Of a DNA stretch of 64,000 nucleotides, positions 47,880 to 56,730 are shown in pieces. The position numbers and the translations under genes are program-made. This stretch comes from Chryseobacterium sp. (GTDB lineage Bacteria; Bacteroidota; Bacteroidia; Flavobacteriales; Weeksellaceae), in NCBI RefSeq assembly GCF_029240215.1, contig NZ_JARBTK010000003.1, positions 124,001 through 188,000 on the forward strand, given 5' to 3'. Within the stretch, counting starts at the first letter, position 1, and every line of letters starts with the position of its first letter. A model generated the notes under the pieces. The model saw only the letters and a list, made by a program, of their open reading frames with translations, was not told the DNA's origin and ran no database searches.

Positions 47880-48827
47880 ATGGTGTATTTAGGTATTTTG
47901 GTCTTTTTCGGACTTGTCACATTATTCGCTTCTTTTTTTACAGTAAAGCAGGAATCTGCAGCTGTGGTGGAAAGATTAGGTAAATTTTTAAAGGTTAGTC
48001 ATGCAGGTTTGCATCTGAAAATTCCTTTTTTGGATCAGATTTCCAAACGTCTCAATCTTAGAATTCAGCAATTGGATGTCATCATAGATACCAAAACTCT
48101 GGACAATGTTTTCATTAAAATGAAAGTTTCCGTTCAGTATCAGGTAATCAGAGAAAATGTGAAAGATGCATATTATCGTTTGGAAAATCCTGAAAATCAG
48201 ATTACGTCTTACGTATTTGATGTCGTACGTGCTGAAGTTCCGAAAACAAAATTAGATGATGTTTTTGTAAGAAAAGATGATATTGCAATTGCCGTTAAAA
48301 GTGAATTGCAGGAGGCGATGCAAAGTTACGGTTATGATATTATCAAAGCTTTAGTTACGGATATCGATCCTGACGAACAGGTAAAACACGCCATGAACAG
48401 GATCAACGCTGCAGAACGTGAAAAAACCGCTGCAGAATATGAATCTGAAGCTCAGAGAATAAGAATTGTTGCGGTTGCAAAAGCTGAGGCAGAATCTAAA
48501 AAACTTCAGGGACAAGGTATTGCCGACCAAAGAAGAGAAATTGCAAAAGGTCTTGAAGAATCTGTAAAAATGCTGAATGCTGCAAACATCAATGCACAGG
48601 AAGCTTCTGCGCTGATCGTAGTAACCCAGCATTACGATACGTTACAGTCGATTGGAGCTAATAACAGAAGTAATTTGGTTTTGCTTCCAAATTCTCCGAC
48701 AGCCGCAAGCTCGATGCTGAATGATCTGGTTGTTTCAATGGCAGCAACACAAAAAATGGATGAATTCAGTAAAATTCAACTTCCGAATCCTCCGAAAAAT
48801 CGAGGTGGTCATCAGGAAGAACACTAA
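47880..48827 (+). CDS. SPFH (stomatin/prohibitin) membrane protein
   Basis: 315 residues. One N-terminal membrane helix (about 3-20) then a Band-7/SPFH domain: VKQESAAVVERLGKFLKVSHAGLHLKIPFLDQI, IDTKTLDNVFIKMKVSVQYQV, and a long coiled coil (about 175-225) rich in Ala/Glu/Lys (NRINAAEREKTAAEYESEAQRIRI split). The C terminus is a proline-basic tail. Such proteins form oligomeric membrane scaffolds and often control FtsH or mark lipid domains. QmcA/stomatin-like. No NfeD partner is seen next to it. A terminator follows 9 nt after the stop. Confidence 0.92.
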   Translation: MVYLGILVFFGLVTLFASFFTVKQESAAVVERLGKFLKVSHAGLHLKIPFLDQISKRLNLRIQQLDVIIDTKTLDNVFIKMKVSVQYQVIRENVKDAYYRLENPENQITSYVFDVVRAEVPKTKLDDVFVRKDDIAIAVKSELQEAMQSYGYDIIKALVTDIDPDEQVKHAMNRINAAEREKTAAEYESEAQRIRIVAVAKAEAESKKLQGQGIADQRREIAKGLEESVKMLNAANINAQEASALIVVTQHYDTLQSIGANNRSNLVLLPNSPTAASSMLNDLVVSMAATQKMDEFSKIQLPNPPKNRGGHQEEH

Positions 48828-48835
48828 ACTAAATA

Positions 48836-48868
48836 CAAATCCCTTTCAATTTTTTGAAAGGGATTTTT
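48836..48868. terminator. terminator between SPFH gene and DUF4377 gene
   Basis: Arms AAATCCCTTTCAA and TTGAAAGGGATTT around a short TTTT loop, with a T run. It serves the plus-strand SPFH gene and could also serve the convergent DUF4377 gene. Confidence 0.88.
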
Positions 48869-49141
48869 TTATTTCTTGGTTTTGGAAACCTGTTTTACCA
48901 AAGTGTATTTGATTGACGAACCATCCATTGGCGGATTTTCAATTTTTTCTGTTTTAACCTTTAAAACATATTCAAAGCCCGGTTCGTAAGTGAAGCCTTC
49001 GATGTTGTTGTAGAAATTTCCCCAACTGTCGGATTCTTTTTCTTTTACCTGAAGACATTTCATTGGCGCAACTCCCGTACAATCTACAGTTTGTGAGGCA
49101 ATGATGAAAGTTTTTTCATCCTCTGAAGATGAATTTGGCAT
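48869..49141 (-). CDS. DUF4377 domain protein, probably 5'-frameshifted
   Basis: 90 residues from ATG 49141, covering a whole DUF4377-type domain: IIASQTVDCTGVAPMKCLQVKEKESDSW, NNIEGFTYEPGFEYVLKVKTEKI and YTLVKQVSK. Homologues in Bacteroidota are normally lipoproteins. Directly upstream, in a frame that differs by one base, 49214-49142 encodes a lipoprotein-like leader with a Cys. So the start used here is likely secondary and the true gene would begin at 49214. Role: DUF4377 is often paired with META/HslJ-type domains, but its function is unknown. Confidence 0.7.
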   Translation of the reverse strand: MPNSSSEDEKTFIIASQTVDCTGVAPMKCLQVKEKESDSWGNFYNNIEGFTYEPGFEYVLKVKTEKIENPPMDGSSIKYTLVKQVSKTKK

Positions 49142-49214
49142 TGGTTTGTTTACATTGTGTTATTAAAAACATGAATGTAAATGTATAGCTTACTATTTTT
49201 AAAATATTTTTCAT
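49142..49214 (-). other. out-of-frame lipoprotein signal peptide of the DUF4377 gene
   Basis: ATG 49214 begins MKNILKIVSYTFTFMFLITQ, with a Cys as residue 21 and KQTN following. That is a short basic start, a hydrophobic core and a lipobox-like LITQC. In this frame translation continues only a few codons beyond the DUF4377 ATG before a stop. Removing one base between the Cys codon and 49141 would join the leader to the domain. Confidence 0.6.
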
Positions 49215-49240
49215 ACAATTAATTTTTGTGGTAACCAAAA

Positions 49241-49564
49241 TTAAGCTTTTTCCTGAGTTCTGAATTTCTGTTTACCAATCAACAATTCGAAAAATAATTT
49301 AAAATCTGAAATCAATGACCAAAGTGGATACTTAAAAGTTGCCGGTTTATTTCGTTCTATGAAAGCATGACTCAGCCACGCAAAACCATATCCAAATATC
49401 GGAATGTACCAAAGAAATCTTTCTTTTCCGGTATAAAATACAAATCCGATCACGGCAAAAACAAATAAAATTCCTAAGAAATGGAAAATTCTTGTTCCCA
49501 ATTTACGGTGTTCTTCGAGATAAAATTCGTAGAACTCACTGTATGTTTTAATTCTTTCAGCCAT
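49241..49564 (-). CDS. DUF962 / Mpo1-like membrane protein
   Basis: 107 residues with a compact DUF962 pattern: FYEFYLEEHRKLGTRIFHFLGILFV, then WYIPIFGYGFAWLSHAFIERNKPATFKYPLWSLISDFKLF (both split here by turns). The His in HRKxGTRxxHFxG and the SHxxxERNKPATFxxPxWSLxxD stretch are family signatures. The yeast member Mpo1 is an iron-dependent dioxygenase of 2-hydroxy fatty acids; bacterial members are untested. Two to three membrane helices. Minus strand, downstream of the APC permease gene with a hairpin between them. Confidence 0.88.
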   Translation of the reverse strand: MAERIKTYSEFYEFYLEEHRKLGTRIFHFLGILFVFAVIGFVFYTGKERFLWYIPIFGYGFAWLSHAFIERNKPATFKYPLWSLISDFKLFFELLIGKQKFRTQEKA

Positions 49565-49618
49565 GGTTTAGTATTTAAAGATCTTAGAATACTTTAGCAA
49601 TAATTTCGCCAAATACAA

Positions 49619-49653
49619 AAAAGGCAAAACTGTATTTTACAATTTTGCCTTTC
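49619..49653 (-). terminator. terminator after APC permease gene
   Basis: Arms AAAGGCAAAA and TTTTGCCTTT around a 13-nt loop; on the minus strand it lies about 20 nt after the permease stop and ends in a T-rich stretch. Confidence 0.8.
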
Positions 49654-49673
49654 GTTATTTAAAAATATTTGAT

Positions 49674-51344
49674 TTAAACTTTTCTCAACTTACTGTTCTG
49701 ATATCCATAGCAGAAATAGATCACCAAACCTACAGCAAACCAAAGTCCAAACCAGAACCAGTTTTCATGGCTCATTCCGGTCAGTAAATAAAGACAAGAA
49801 CTCAAACCAATCAACGGAATTAATGAAAGATTTTTAATAAAAGTCAAAATGCACAATCCTAAATTAATCAGGATAAAAAAGAAAATAGAAGCTCTGAATT
49901 CTCCCTGGTCGGGATCTTTCCAATCCATCAAAGTATCAAAAAATGCAGGCTGAAAATAATAAAAACCGACCAAAGCTCCGATGAAAATTACAGGAAAGAT
50001 AATTTTACCATTAATATAAGGAAGGTGAAATCTGCCTTTGATCTTTTCTTTTGCCGGCAACAATAAAACTCCGGCACAAACCAACACAAAAGCAAAAATT
50101 GTCCCGATGCTTGTAAAATCCAGGATAAAACTTTTATCGGTAAAAATAATCGGAACACCCACTACAATACCTGTAATAATTGTAGCAAAAGATGGTGTTT
50201 TGTATTTTGGGTGTACAGTCTGAAATTTTTCAGGCATCAGTCCGTCACGGCTCATCGCATACCAGATTCTTGGCTGTCCCATCTGGAAAACCAGTAAAAC
50301 TGTGGTGATTGCTACAATTGCTACAAAAGAAACCACCAGTTCCATCCATGCAACATTCGCGTTTGTTTTTTCAAATATAAATGAAAGCGGATCTCCTACA
50401 CCGTCAAATTTTCTGTAATCGACCATTCCTGTGAGAACCAGAGTAAGGCAGATATAAATTACGGTACAAAGCACCAAAGAAATGATCATTCCTTTCGGTA
50501 AGGTTTTTTGCGGATCTTTAGTTTCTTCAGAAAGTACACTCAAAGCATCAAAGCCAATGTAGGCGAAGAAAACTCCGGAAACAGCACTCATGACTCCTGC
50601 AAAACCGTTTGGCATGAAAGAAGTAACTCCTGTTTCAGGATTTAAAGGGGTCCAGTTATCTGTATTGATGTATGAAAAGCCAACTAAAATAACCAATACA
50701 ATAACCGCTAATTTTAATATAACTAAAGAATTATTGAAATTTTTACTTTCCTTTAAACCTACATAACAAAGCCAGGTAATCAAACCATTAATGATGAGTG
50801 CAGGAATATCAACGATGAATTTTAAACTTCCCAATAGTGGTGCATTTGTCCATGCATTGATTAATTCTTTATTTTCAGAACCATTTAAGAAAGCTTTTTT
50901 TGCTTCTGTGTAACTGCATGTGAGATAATCTGGAATATGCATTCCGAGGCGCTCCAGAAAACTTGTAAAATAATCTGACCAGGAGAATGCAACATAGATA
51001 TTTCCGAAGGAATATTCCATAATCAAAGCCCAACCGATAATCCAGGCAATCAATTCCCCAAAACTTGCGTAAGCATAAGTGTAAGCCGAGCCAGCTGTGG
51101 GAATTCTGCTGGCAAATTCTGCATAGCATAAAGCTGTAAAACCACAGGCAAAACCGCAGATCAGATAGAGTAGAATAACACCGGGACCACCTCTGAAAAC
51201 CGCTTCACCCAAACTGCTGAAGCTTCCTGCCCCGATAATTGCTGCGATTCCGAAAAATACGATGTCCCAAACACCTAAAACCCTTAAAAGATTAGTGGAA
51301 GTATCTGTTTCTGAATAGTTTTTTCTTCTGAAAAGTTGATTCAT
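49674..51344 (-). CDS. APC-family amino acid permease
   Basis: 556 residues, about 12-14 membrane helices. Helix-1 motif GIAAIIGAGSFSSLGEAVFRGGPGVIL and the first-loop CYAEFASRIPTAGSAYTYAYASFGE are diagnostic of the APC/CAT branch. FFAYIGFDALSVLSEETKDPQKTLPKGMI is the helix-6 signature. It resembles cationic or branched-chain amino acid permeases annotated YfnA/CAT. The 556-aa length is that of the CAT type with the extra C-terminal helices. Substrate is not determinable from sequence. Confidence 0.93.
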   Translation of the reverse strand: MNQLFRRKNYSETDTSTNLLRVLGVWDIVFFGIAAIIGAGSFSSLGEAVFRGGPGVILLYLICGFACGFTALCYAEFASRIPTAGSAYTYAYASFGELIAWIIGWALIMEYSFGNIYVAFSWSDYFTSFLERLGMHIPDYLTCSYTEAKKAFLNGSENKELINAWTNAPLLGSLKFIVDIPALIINGLITWLCYVGLKESKNFNNSLVILKLAVIVLVILVGFSYINTDNWTPLNPETGVTSFMPNGFAGVMSAVSGVFFAYIGFDALSVLSEETKDPQKTLPKGMIISLVLCTVIYICLTLVLTGMVDYRKFDGVGDPLSFIFEKTNANVAWMELVVSFVAIVAITTVLLVFQMGQPRIWYAMSRDGLMPEKFQTVHPKYKTPSFATIITGIVVGVPIIFTDKSFILDFTSIGTIFAFVLVCAGVLLLPAKEKIKGRFHLPYINGKIIFPVIFIGALVGFYYFQPAFFDTLMDWKDPDQGEFRASIFFFILINLGLCILTFIKNLSLIPLIGLSSCLYLLTGMSHENWFWFGLWFAVGLVIYFCYGYQNSKLRKV

Positions 51345-51597
51345 TCAATAGTTATATATAAGTTGAAAAAAACAAATGTAATTATTTCTATTAAATAATT
51401 AATATTTTCTTAAATATTCTTGCTGAAAAGTTAATAAGTATTAAAAATTAATCCACAAACTAACATTATCTGAAAAGACTTGTTTATACAATATCTTTTC
51501 GATATTTTCGTTGATAATTTGTGGATAAAAACTTATCTGAAATTTAAGATAAATGGTCTTATTTTTGAAGGCTAACCCATTTTAAAATTTGATATTA

Positions 51598-54561
51598 ATG
51601 AAATCAAAAAAAATACTTTTAGCGGCTGCTGTTTTCTATTTTGGTATTTCCGAAGCCCAACAGTCACAGTACTTTACCCAAAAGGAAAACTACAGGTTTA
51701 ACTTAGCACAGAATCTTTACCAGACCAAAATATACAACGCTTCACAATACGAATATGCACGCCAGTATTTCTATAATCAGAATCTGGAGCAATCGAAAAA
51801 AGAAGCTGCACAGTTTTTTGATAACGTCATAGGAGTGATCCTTCAGAAAAATCATGCTGAAGAAGGATTGACGGCTTTTATGAAAGAATATCCCAACTCT
51901 GCATATTTTGCTCAGGCTAATCTTCCGTTGGCAGATTATTATTTGGCTAAAAAAGATTTTAAGGAAGCTTTAAAAACTTTAAAGAAAGTTAATCAGTATC
52001 AGTTAACCCGTGAAGAAAATACGCAGTATATTCTAAAATTAGGTTATGCCAAATTTATGATGGGAGATTCTAAAGGTGCGATAGATGCGCTGGAAGAAGC
52101 TTACAAAACAGCAGAGGAATCTCAAAAAGGCGATATTGCTTATATGTTAGGGCATTTGTTCTATTCAAAAGGTCAGAACGACCAGGCTTTCCAGTATTTT
52201 GATTCGGTAAAAGATCAGCCTAAATTTTCAAAGCTCGTGCGTCCGTATTATGTTCAGATGCATTACAATGATAAAGATTATGATAAAGCGATTTCTGAAG
52301 GAACAGCTTTATTAAATGAAGATATTTCAGAGTCTTATAAAGCAGAGGTTCATAAAATCATTGGTGAAAGTTATTTTATGAAGAGTGATTATGAGTCTGC
52401 TTATCCGCATTTGAAAGATTATCTGAGCGTTCAGCAGAATCCTTCAGAAAATGATTTGTATGAAATGGGATTTGTGGCGGCTCAGCTCAAAAAATATGAT
52501 GAAGCGGTTTCTTATTATAATCAGTTGTTAAACAGCAATTCGGCTTTGGCTCAGAACGCTTATTATCAGTTAGGAAACGCTTATCTGGCGGTCGGAAAAA
52601 AGCAGGAAGCACTTTCAGCGTTCCGTTCTTCTTATCAGATGGATTATGATGCGAGTGTAAAACAGCTTGCTCACGAACAGTATGCAAAATTGGGTTACGA
52701 TATAGGAAACCCGTTTGAAAGTCCGACAACGGTGATTCAAAATTACATTACCGCAAACCCAAGCGGTGCTAAAAATGCAGAAATGAGATCACTTTTGGTG
52801 AAATCTTATCTGTATTCCGGAAACTTTAAGGAGACTTTAAACGCAATTGATAAATTACCGAATTCAACTCCTGAAACCGATAAAGTGGATCAGGAAGTTT
52901 CTTATTTATTAGGAACGGAAGAATTTAACAAAGGAAATTTTGATGAAGCTGAAAGATATTTCTTAAGAAGTCTAGAATTTAATATTAATAAAGAGTTCAA
53001 CAGCAGAGCTTTGTATTGGTTGGGTCAAGTGTATTATCAGAAAGGAAATTACCCTTCTGCGATTGCACGTTATGAAAAATTAGTGAACGAAACTTTCCCT
53101 GAAAAACAGCAGTTGCCTTACGACATCGGTTATGCTTATTTTAAATCTAAGAAATTCGATCAGGCGGAGCAATATTTTACGCAATATTTAAAAAATCCGA
53201 AACCTGAATTTAAAAATGATGCCGAGCTTCGTTTAGCGGATATTAATTACGCCAACAACGACTTGGATCAGGCAATTGCGATTTACGATAAAAACGAAGA
53301 TGCTACCGATTATACTTTATACCAAAAAGCTTTGGCTTTAGGATTTAAAGATGATAACGCAGCAAAAATTACCAACTTAAAATCATTGATTTCAAAATAT
53401 CCTTCTTCGGAATATATTGATGATGCACAGTATGAAATTGGTGTTGCTTATGCAGCTCAAAGTGATTTTGCTAATTCTAATGATTTCTTCGGAAAGGTTA
53501 TTAAATCTTCTCTGGATAAAGATTTGGTGGCGAATGCTTCTATTTACAGAGCGCAGAATTATATTGACCAAAACCAAAGTGATAAAGCCTTGTCTGAATT
53601 AAGATCTCTTGGTGAACAATATAAAAATACAGCTTATGCACAAAAAATCGTTCAGGCGGCAAAGCCTATTTTTACTAAAAACGGTGATGTTTCCGGTTAC
53701 GCAGATTTTGCAAGAAATGTGGGAGTTAATATTGATGCTTCTGAAATTGATGAAATCAATTTGTCAACCGGAAAACAGTATTTCACAAAGAAAGATTATA
53801 AAAACGCGATCTCTTATTACGAAAAATATTTAACTCAGAATCCGACAGGAGAAGGTCTTTATCAGGCCAAATATGAGTTGGGAGAAAGTTATTATCAGAC
53901 AAATAATCCTACAAAAGCATTATTGGTTTTACAGGAGATTGCAAACGTTCAGAACGATTATCAGGATGATGCACAAACCCGGGTTGCTCAGATTTACATT
54001 GCTCAGGGAAATTCTGCTGAAGCTAAAAAATATTTGGAAAATATCAGAAATTCTTCTAACATCAACGTCAGAAATTATGCGAATGTAGAATTGATGAAAA
54101 TGTATGCTGAAGAAAAAGATTTTTCACAGGCTGAAAAATTAGCCGATGCAGTAATTGCCAACAACAAAAACTCTGCAGCAGTTATTGAAACTGCAAAAGT
54201 AATCAAGGCGAGAAGTCTGATGAATTCAGGGAAAGATAAAGATGCTCAAACAGCTTATACTTCGCTTGAAAAATCTTCAAACACAGAAGTTGCGGCAGAA
54301 GCTCTTTACGCAAAAGCATTCTATCAGAACAAAGGAAAAGCATTTAAATCTTCTAACGAAACTATCTTCAAATTGGCTAATAATTATGCGTCAGAAGATT
54401 ATTGGGGAGCAAAAGCATTGGTTTTGATGGCGAAAAATTATATTGGCTTGAAAGACAATTATCAGGCGAGTTACACTTGTGATCAGATTATTGCCAATTA
54501 TGCAGATTTCCCGGAAATTGTTGCAGAAGCGAAAGAGGTTAAAAAATTGATTAAAAAATAA
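51598..54561 (+). CDS. very large exported TPR protein
   Basis: 987 residues from ATG 51598; a TTG at 51589 is not preferred. Signal peptide (about 1-20; KKILLAAAVFYFGISEAQ) then tetratricopeptide-like repeats along almost the whole chain, e.g. AYYQLGNAYLAVGKKQEALSAF, ALYWLGQVYYQKGNYPSAIARY, YQAKYELGESYYQTNNPTKALLVL. No enzyme domain. Such solenoids hold protein complexes together, here in the periplasm. It precedes a barrel protein gene by 81 nt with no terminator between. The family is present as this pair in related bacteria to my memory, but the role is not known to me. Confidence 0.85.
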   Translation: MKSKKILLAAAVFYFGISEAQQSQYFTQKENYRFNLAQNLYQTKIYNASQYEYARQYFYNQNLEQSKKEAAQFFDNVIGVILQKNHAEEGLTAFMKEYPNSAYFAQANLPLADYYLAKKDFKEALKTLKKVNQYQLTREENTQYILKLGYAKFMMGDSKGAIDALEEAYKTAEESQKGDIAYMLGHLFYSKGQNDQAFQYFDSVKDQPKFSKLVRPYYVQMHYNDKDYDKAISEGTALLNEDISESYKAEVHKIIGESYFMKSDYESAYPHLKDYLSVQQNPSENDLYEMGFVAAQLKKYDEAVSYYNQLLNSNSALAQNAYYQLGNAYLAVGKKQEALSAFRSSYQMDYDASVKQLAHEQYAKLGYDIGNPFESPTTVIQNYITANPSGAKNAEMRSLLVKSYLYSGNFKETLNAIDKLPNSTPETDKVDQEVSYLLGTEEFNKGNFDEAERYFLRSLEFNINKEFNSRALYWLGQVYYQKGNYPSAIARYEKLVNETFPEKQQLPYDIGYAYFKSKKFDQAEQYFTQYLKNPKPEFKNDAELRLADINYANNDLDQAIAIYDKNEDATDYTLYQKALALGFKDDNAAKITNLKSLISKYPSSEYIDDAQYEIGVAYAAQSDFANSNDFFGKVIKSSLDKDLVANASIYRAQNYIDQNQSDKALSELRSLGEQYKNTAYAQKIVQAAKPIFTKNGDVSGYADFARNVGVNIDASEIDEINLSTGKQYFTKKDYKNAISYYEKYLTQNPTGEGLYQAKYELGESYYQTNNPTKALLVLQEIANVQNDYQDDAQTRVAQIYIAQGNSAEAKKYLENIRNSSNINVRNYANVELMKMYAEEKDFSQAEKLADAVIANNKNSAAVIETAKVIKARSLMNSGKDKDAQTAYTSLEKSSNTEVAAEALYAKAFYQNKGKAFKSSNETIFKLANNYASEDYWGAKALVLMAKNYIGLKDNYQASYTCDQIIANYADFPEIVAEAKEVKKLIKK

Positions 54562-54642
54562 ATGTACTGTCGTATTTATGTAAGATGTATCGATGTCATT
54601 TAATCATTAATACTTTTTACTTTATACATTAATACAACATAT

Positions 54643-56412
54643 ATGAACAAGAAAATTCAAATACTATCTATATTATTTCTGGGAATTTCGTCTGTGGCAT
54701 TTTCTCAGATCAAAGAGGAAAAACTGATTCTTAACAAGAAAAGAGAACCGGAAGTAAAGAAAATTGAGAAGAAAAAAACCTCAGTAGAAACGGTGAAAAA
54801 TTATCCGCCGGAAGAGAAATCTGCCAATCCTGTAAAATACAATATTACAGATGTTCCTGCAGTTTCAGACTTTAAAACTTCTACGATTCAGGGTGAAGAT
54901 GTCGCTCCGAAATTTGATGCAACGGCTCAGAATAACTATTTTCAGTTTGGAATGGGGAATTACGGAAAGATTTTAGCCGACGCCAATATTTCTAAAACGC
55001 TTGAGAACAAAATTGAAGTGGGAGCTGACGTTCATGTGCTTTCTACCAATGGTTTGAAAAAAATCTACGATTGGGATTCTAATCAGAGTTCTGCAACTTT
55101 GGGGGCTTTCCTTAATTCTTACGGTGAGAAAGGAAAAATCAATGTGAATGCTGAATACGGTTTAGATAATTATAATTATTACGGAATTTACGCATTGACA
55201 CCTTCCGCAGATGTAGATTTGAAGCAGAAAGTCAATCAGTTTAAAGTAAACGGTTATTATGATTTTTATTCAAATGAAATTTTAAATGATGTAAGAGTAA
55301 AATCTTCCTTTTTGAGTGACCATTTTGATGCAAAAGAAAATCAGGCTTCCATCTTAGCTAACCTTTCAAAACACGCTGTTGAACTAGGAAAAAGCGGAGT
55401 TGTTTTAAATGCTGATTTAGGTTTAGGTTTAGAAACGGTAAAAACAGATTTTGCTTTATTAAATAAAAATTCATCAACATTCTTTAATGCAGATATTGCT
55501 CCGAAAGTAACTTTTGCTAAAGGTGAATCGTATTTGATGTTGGGTTCTTCTTTTTCATTTTTAAATGCAAGAAATTCTAATTTAATCTTAGCTGAAGAAT
55601 TAAAAAACAATAAAACATATTGGTTTCCGCAAGCTGAGTTTCAGGTAGCTGCTGCTAAAGAATTTAAATTCTACGGTGGAGTAGACGGTGGTTTAAAACT
55701 AAATACTTACAGCGAATTATTGCAGGCAAATCCGTTTTTAGTTTCGGATCAGATGTTGAGACCGACTGAAACGCAGTATCATTTTTATGCAGGTTTAAGA
55801 GGTGATATCGACGAAACTTTTAAATATGATGTTTCTGCAGGTTTTGGAAAAATGAGAAATATTATGTTTTTCCAGGGAAATAATTTGTTTGATAATACAT
55901 TTACTTTAGACCGTCCGGGTTACGATTTTGCTAATACTTTTTCAGCAGTTTATGATGACGGAAATGTACGCGATATCAAAGGTAGTTTACAATATTTCCC
56001 ATTGGAAAATCTAATTGTTGATGCTGATGTTAGATTTTTAAAGTATGATTTAAAGAATTATGACAATATTTACAATGTTCCGTTGGTGACAGGAAGCATA
56101 GGTGCAAAATATACAATGTTCGAGAAAAAACTGTCATTAGGCTTCAAAGGAATCTTTGCAACTGACAGAACGACAAACTCGTATATGCTTGAAGGCGTGG
56201 GAAGTCCGTCGTTGATTTTCCAATCGACAGAAGATACGAATGATAAAGTTGGTGGGTATGCAGATTTAAATTTGTCTGCAGAGTATAAAATTCATAAAAA
56301 TTTCAGTATTTTCGCACTCGGAAACAATCTTCTGAGCTCAAAATACCAAACGTACAAAGGATATAAAGTTCTTGGTGCACAGATTGTGGGAGGTGTGAAG
56401 ATTACTTTCTAA
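54643..56412 (+). CDS. outer-membrane beta-barrel protein (TonB-receptor-like, no plug)
   Basis: 589 residues. Signal peptide (about 1-21), a lysine/proline/glutamate-rich periplasmic stretch (about 24-66; EKLILNKKREPEVKKIEKKK), then a long region of alternating amphipathic strands (YFQFGMGNYGKILADANIS, GKINVNAEYGLDNYNYYGIY) that ends with an aromatic C terminus (VGGVKITF), the barrel-closing signal. No plug domain or carboxypeptidase-like domain is present, so it is not a normal TonB receptor. It is likely the outer-membrane partner of the 987-aa TPR protein. Its cargo is unknown. Confidence 0.75.
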   Translation: MNKKIQILSILFLGISSVAFSQIKEEKLILNKKREPEVKKIEKKKTSVETVKNYPPEEKSANPVKYNITDVPAVSDFKTSTIQGEDVAPKFDATAQNNYFQFGMGNYGKILADANISKTLENKIEVGADVHVLSTNGLKKIYDWDSNQSSATLGAFLNSYGEKGKINVNAEYGLDNYNYYGIYALTPSADVDLKQKVNQFKVNGYYDFYSNEILNDVRVKSSFLSDHFDAKENQASILANLSKHAVELGKSGVVLNADLGLGLETVKTDFALLNKNSSTFFNADIAPKVTFAKGESYLMLGSSFSFLNARNSNLILAEELKNNKTYWFPQAEFQVAAAKEFKFYGGVDGGLKLNTYSELLQANPFLVSDQMLRPTETQYHFYAGLRGDIDETFKYDVSAGFGKMRNIMFFQGNNLFDNTFTLDRPGYDFANTFSAVYDDGNVRDIKGSLQYFPLENLIVDADVRFLKYDLKNYDNIYNVPLVTGSIGAKYTMFEKKLSLGFKGIFATDRTTNSYMLEGVGSPSLIFQSTEDTNDKVGGYADLNLSAEYKIHKNFSIFALGNNLLSSKYQTYKGYKVLGAQIVGGVKITF

Positions 56413-56419
56413 AATATGG

Positions 56420-56477
56420 GTAATGAGTAATTGGTTATAAGCAATATTTTCATTACATATCATTAATTACTCATTAC
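56420..56477. repeat. 13-bp inverted repeat upstream of tRNA-Arg
   Basis: GTAATGAGTAATT (56420-56432) and AATTACTCATTAC (56465-56477) are perfect complements around 32 nt. It lies between the barrel gene and the tRNA, ending 10 nt before the tRNA. It may be a terminator-like or regulatory structure. Confidence 0.7.
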
Positions 56478-56487
56478 TTATAAAAAC

Positions 56488-56561
56488 GGCTTCGTAGTTC
56501 AACTGGATAGAATATCGGATTTCGGCTCCGAGGGTTGGGGGTTCGAATCCCTTCGAAGTCA
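56488..56561 (+). tRNA. tRNA-Arg (anticodon TCG)
   Basis: 74 nt. Acceptor GGCTTCG pairs with CGAAGTC (one G-U), D stem GTTC/GAAT, anticodon stem TCGGA/TCCGA with loop TTTCGGC, anticodon TCG for arginine CGN codons, and a T loop TTCGAAT. CCA is not encoded. A hairpin terminator follows. Confidence 0.93.
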
Positions 56562-56570
56562 CATTTTTAT

Positions 56571-56613
56571 AAAGAAAAACAACGCTAATAGACTATTGGC
56601 GTTGTTTTTCTTT
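56571..56613 (+). terminator. terminator after tRNA-Arg
   Basis: 20-nt arms (56571-56590 and 56594-56613, one G-U pair) around GAC, with core AACAACGC/GCGTTGTT and a T-rich end. Confidence 0.88.
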
Positions 56614-56685
56614 ATTATGATTACTCTTATTAATTTTTGAGAACATAATCTTTCATAATTAAAGTAATGATTTAATAAAAAATAA

Positions 56686-56716
56686 AAAAGGTGAACCAAA
56701 CAGTTCACCTTTTCCT
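56686..56716 (-). terminator. terminator after minus-strand alpha/beta hydrolase
   Basis: Arms AAAAGGTGAAC and GTTCACCTTTT around CAAACA, with a T-rich run on the minus strand. Lies 15-45 nt past the hydrolase stop. Confidence 0.85.
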
Positions 56717-56730
56717 TATTTCACTTTTCC

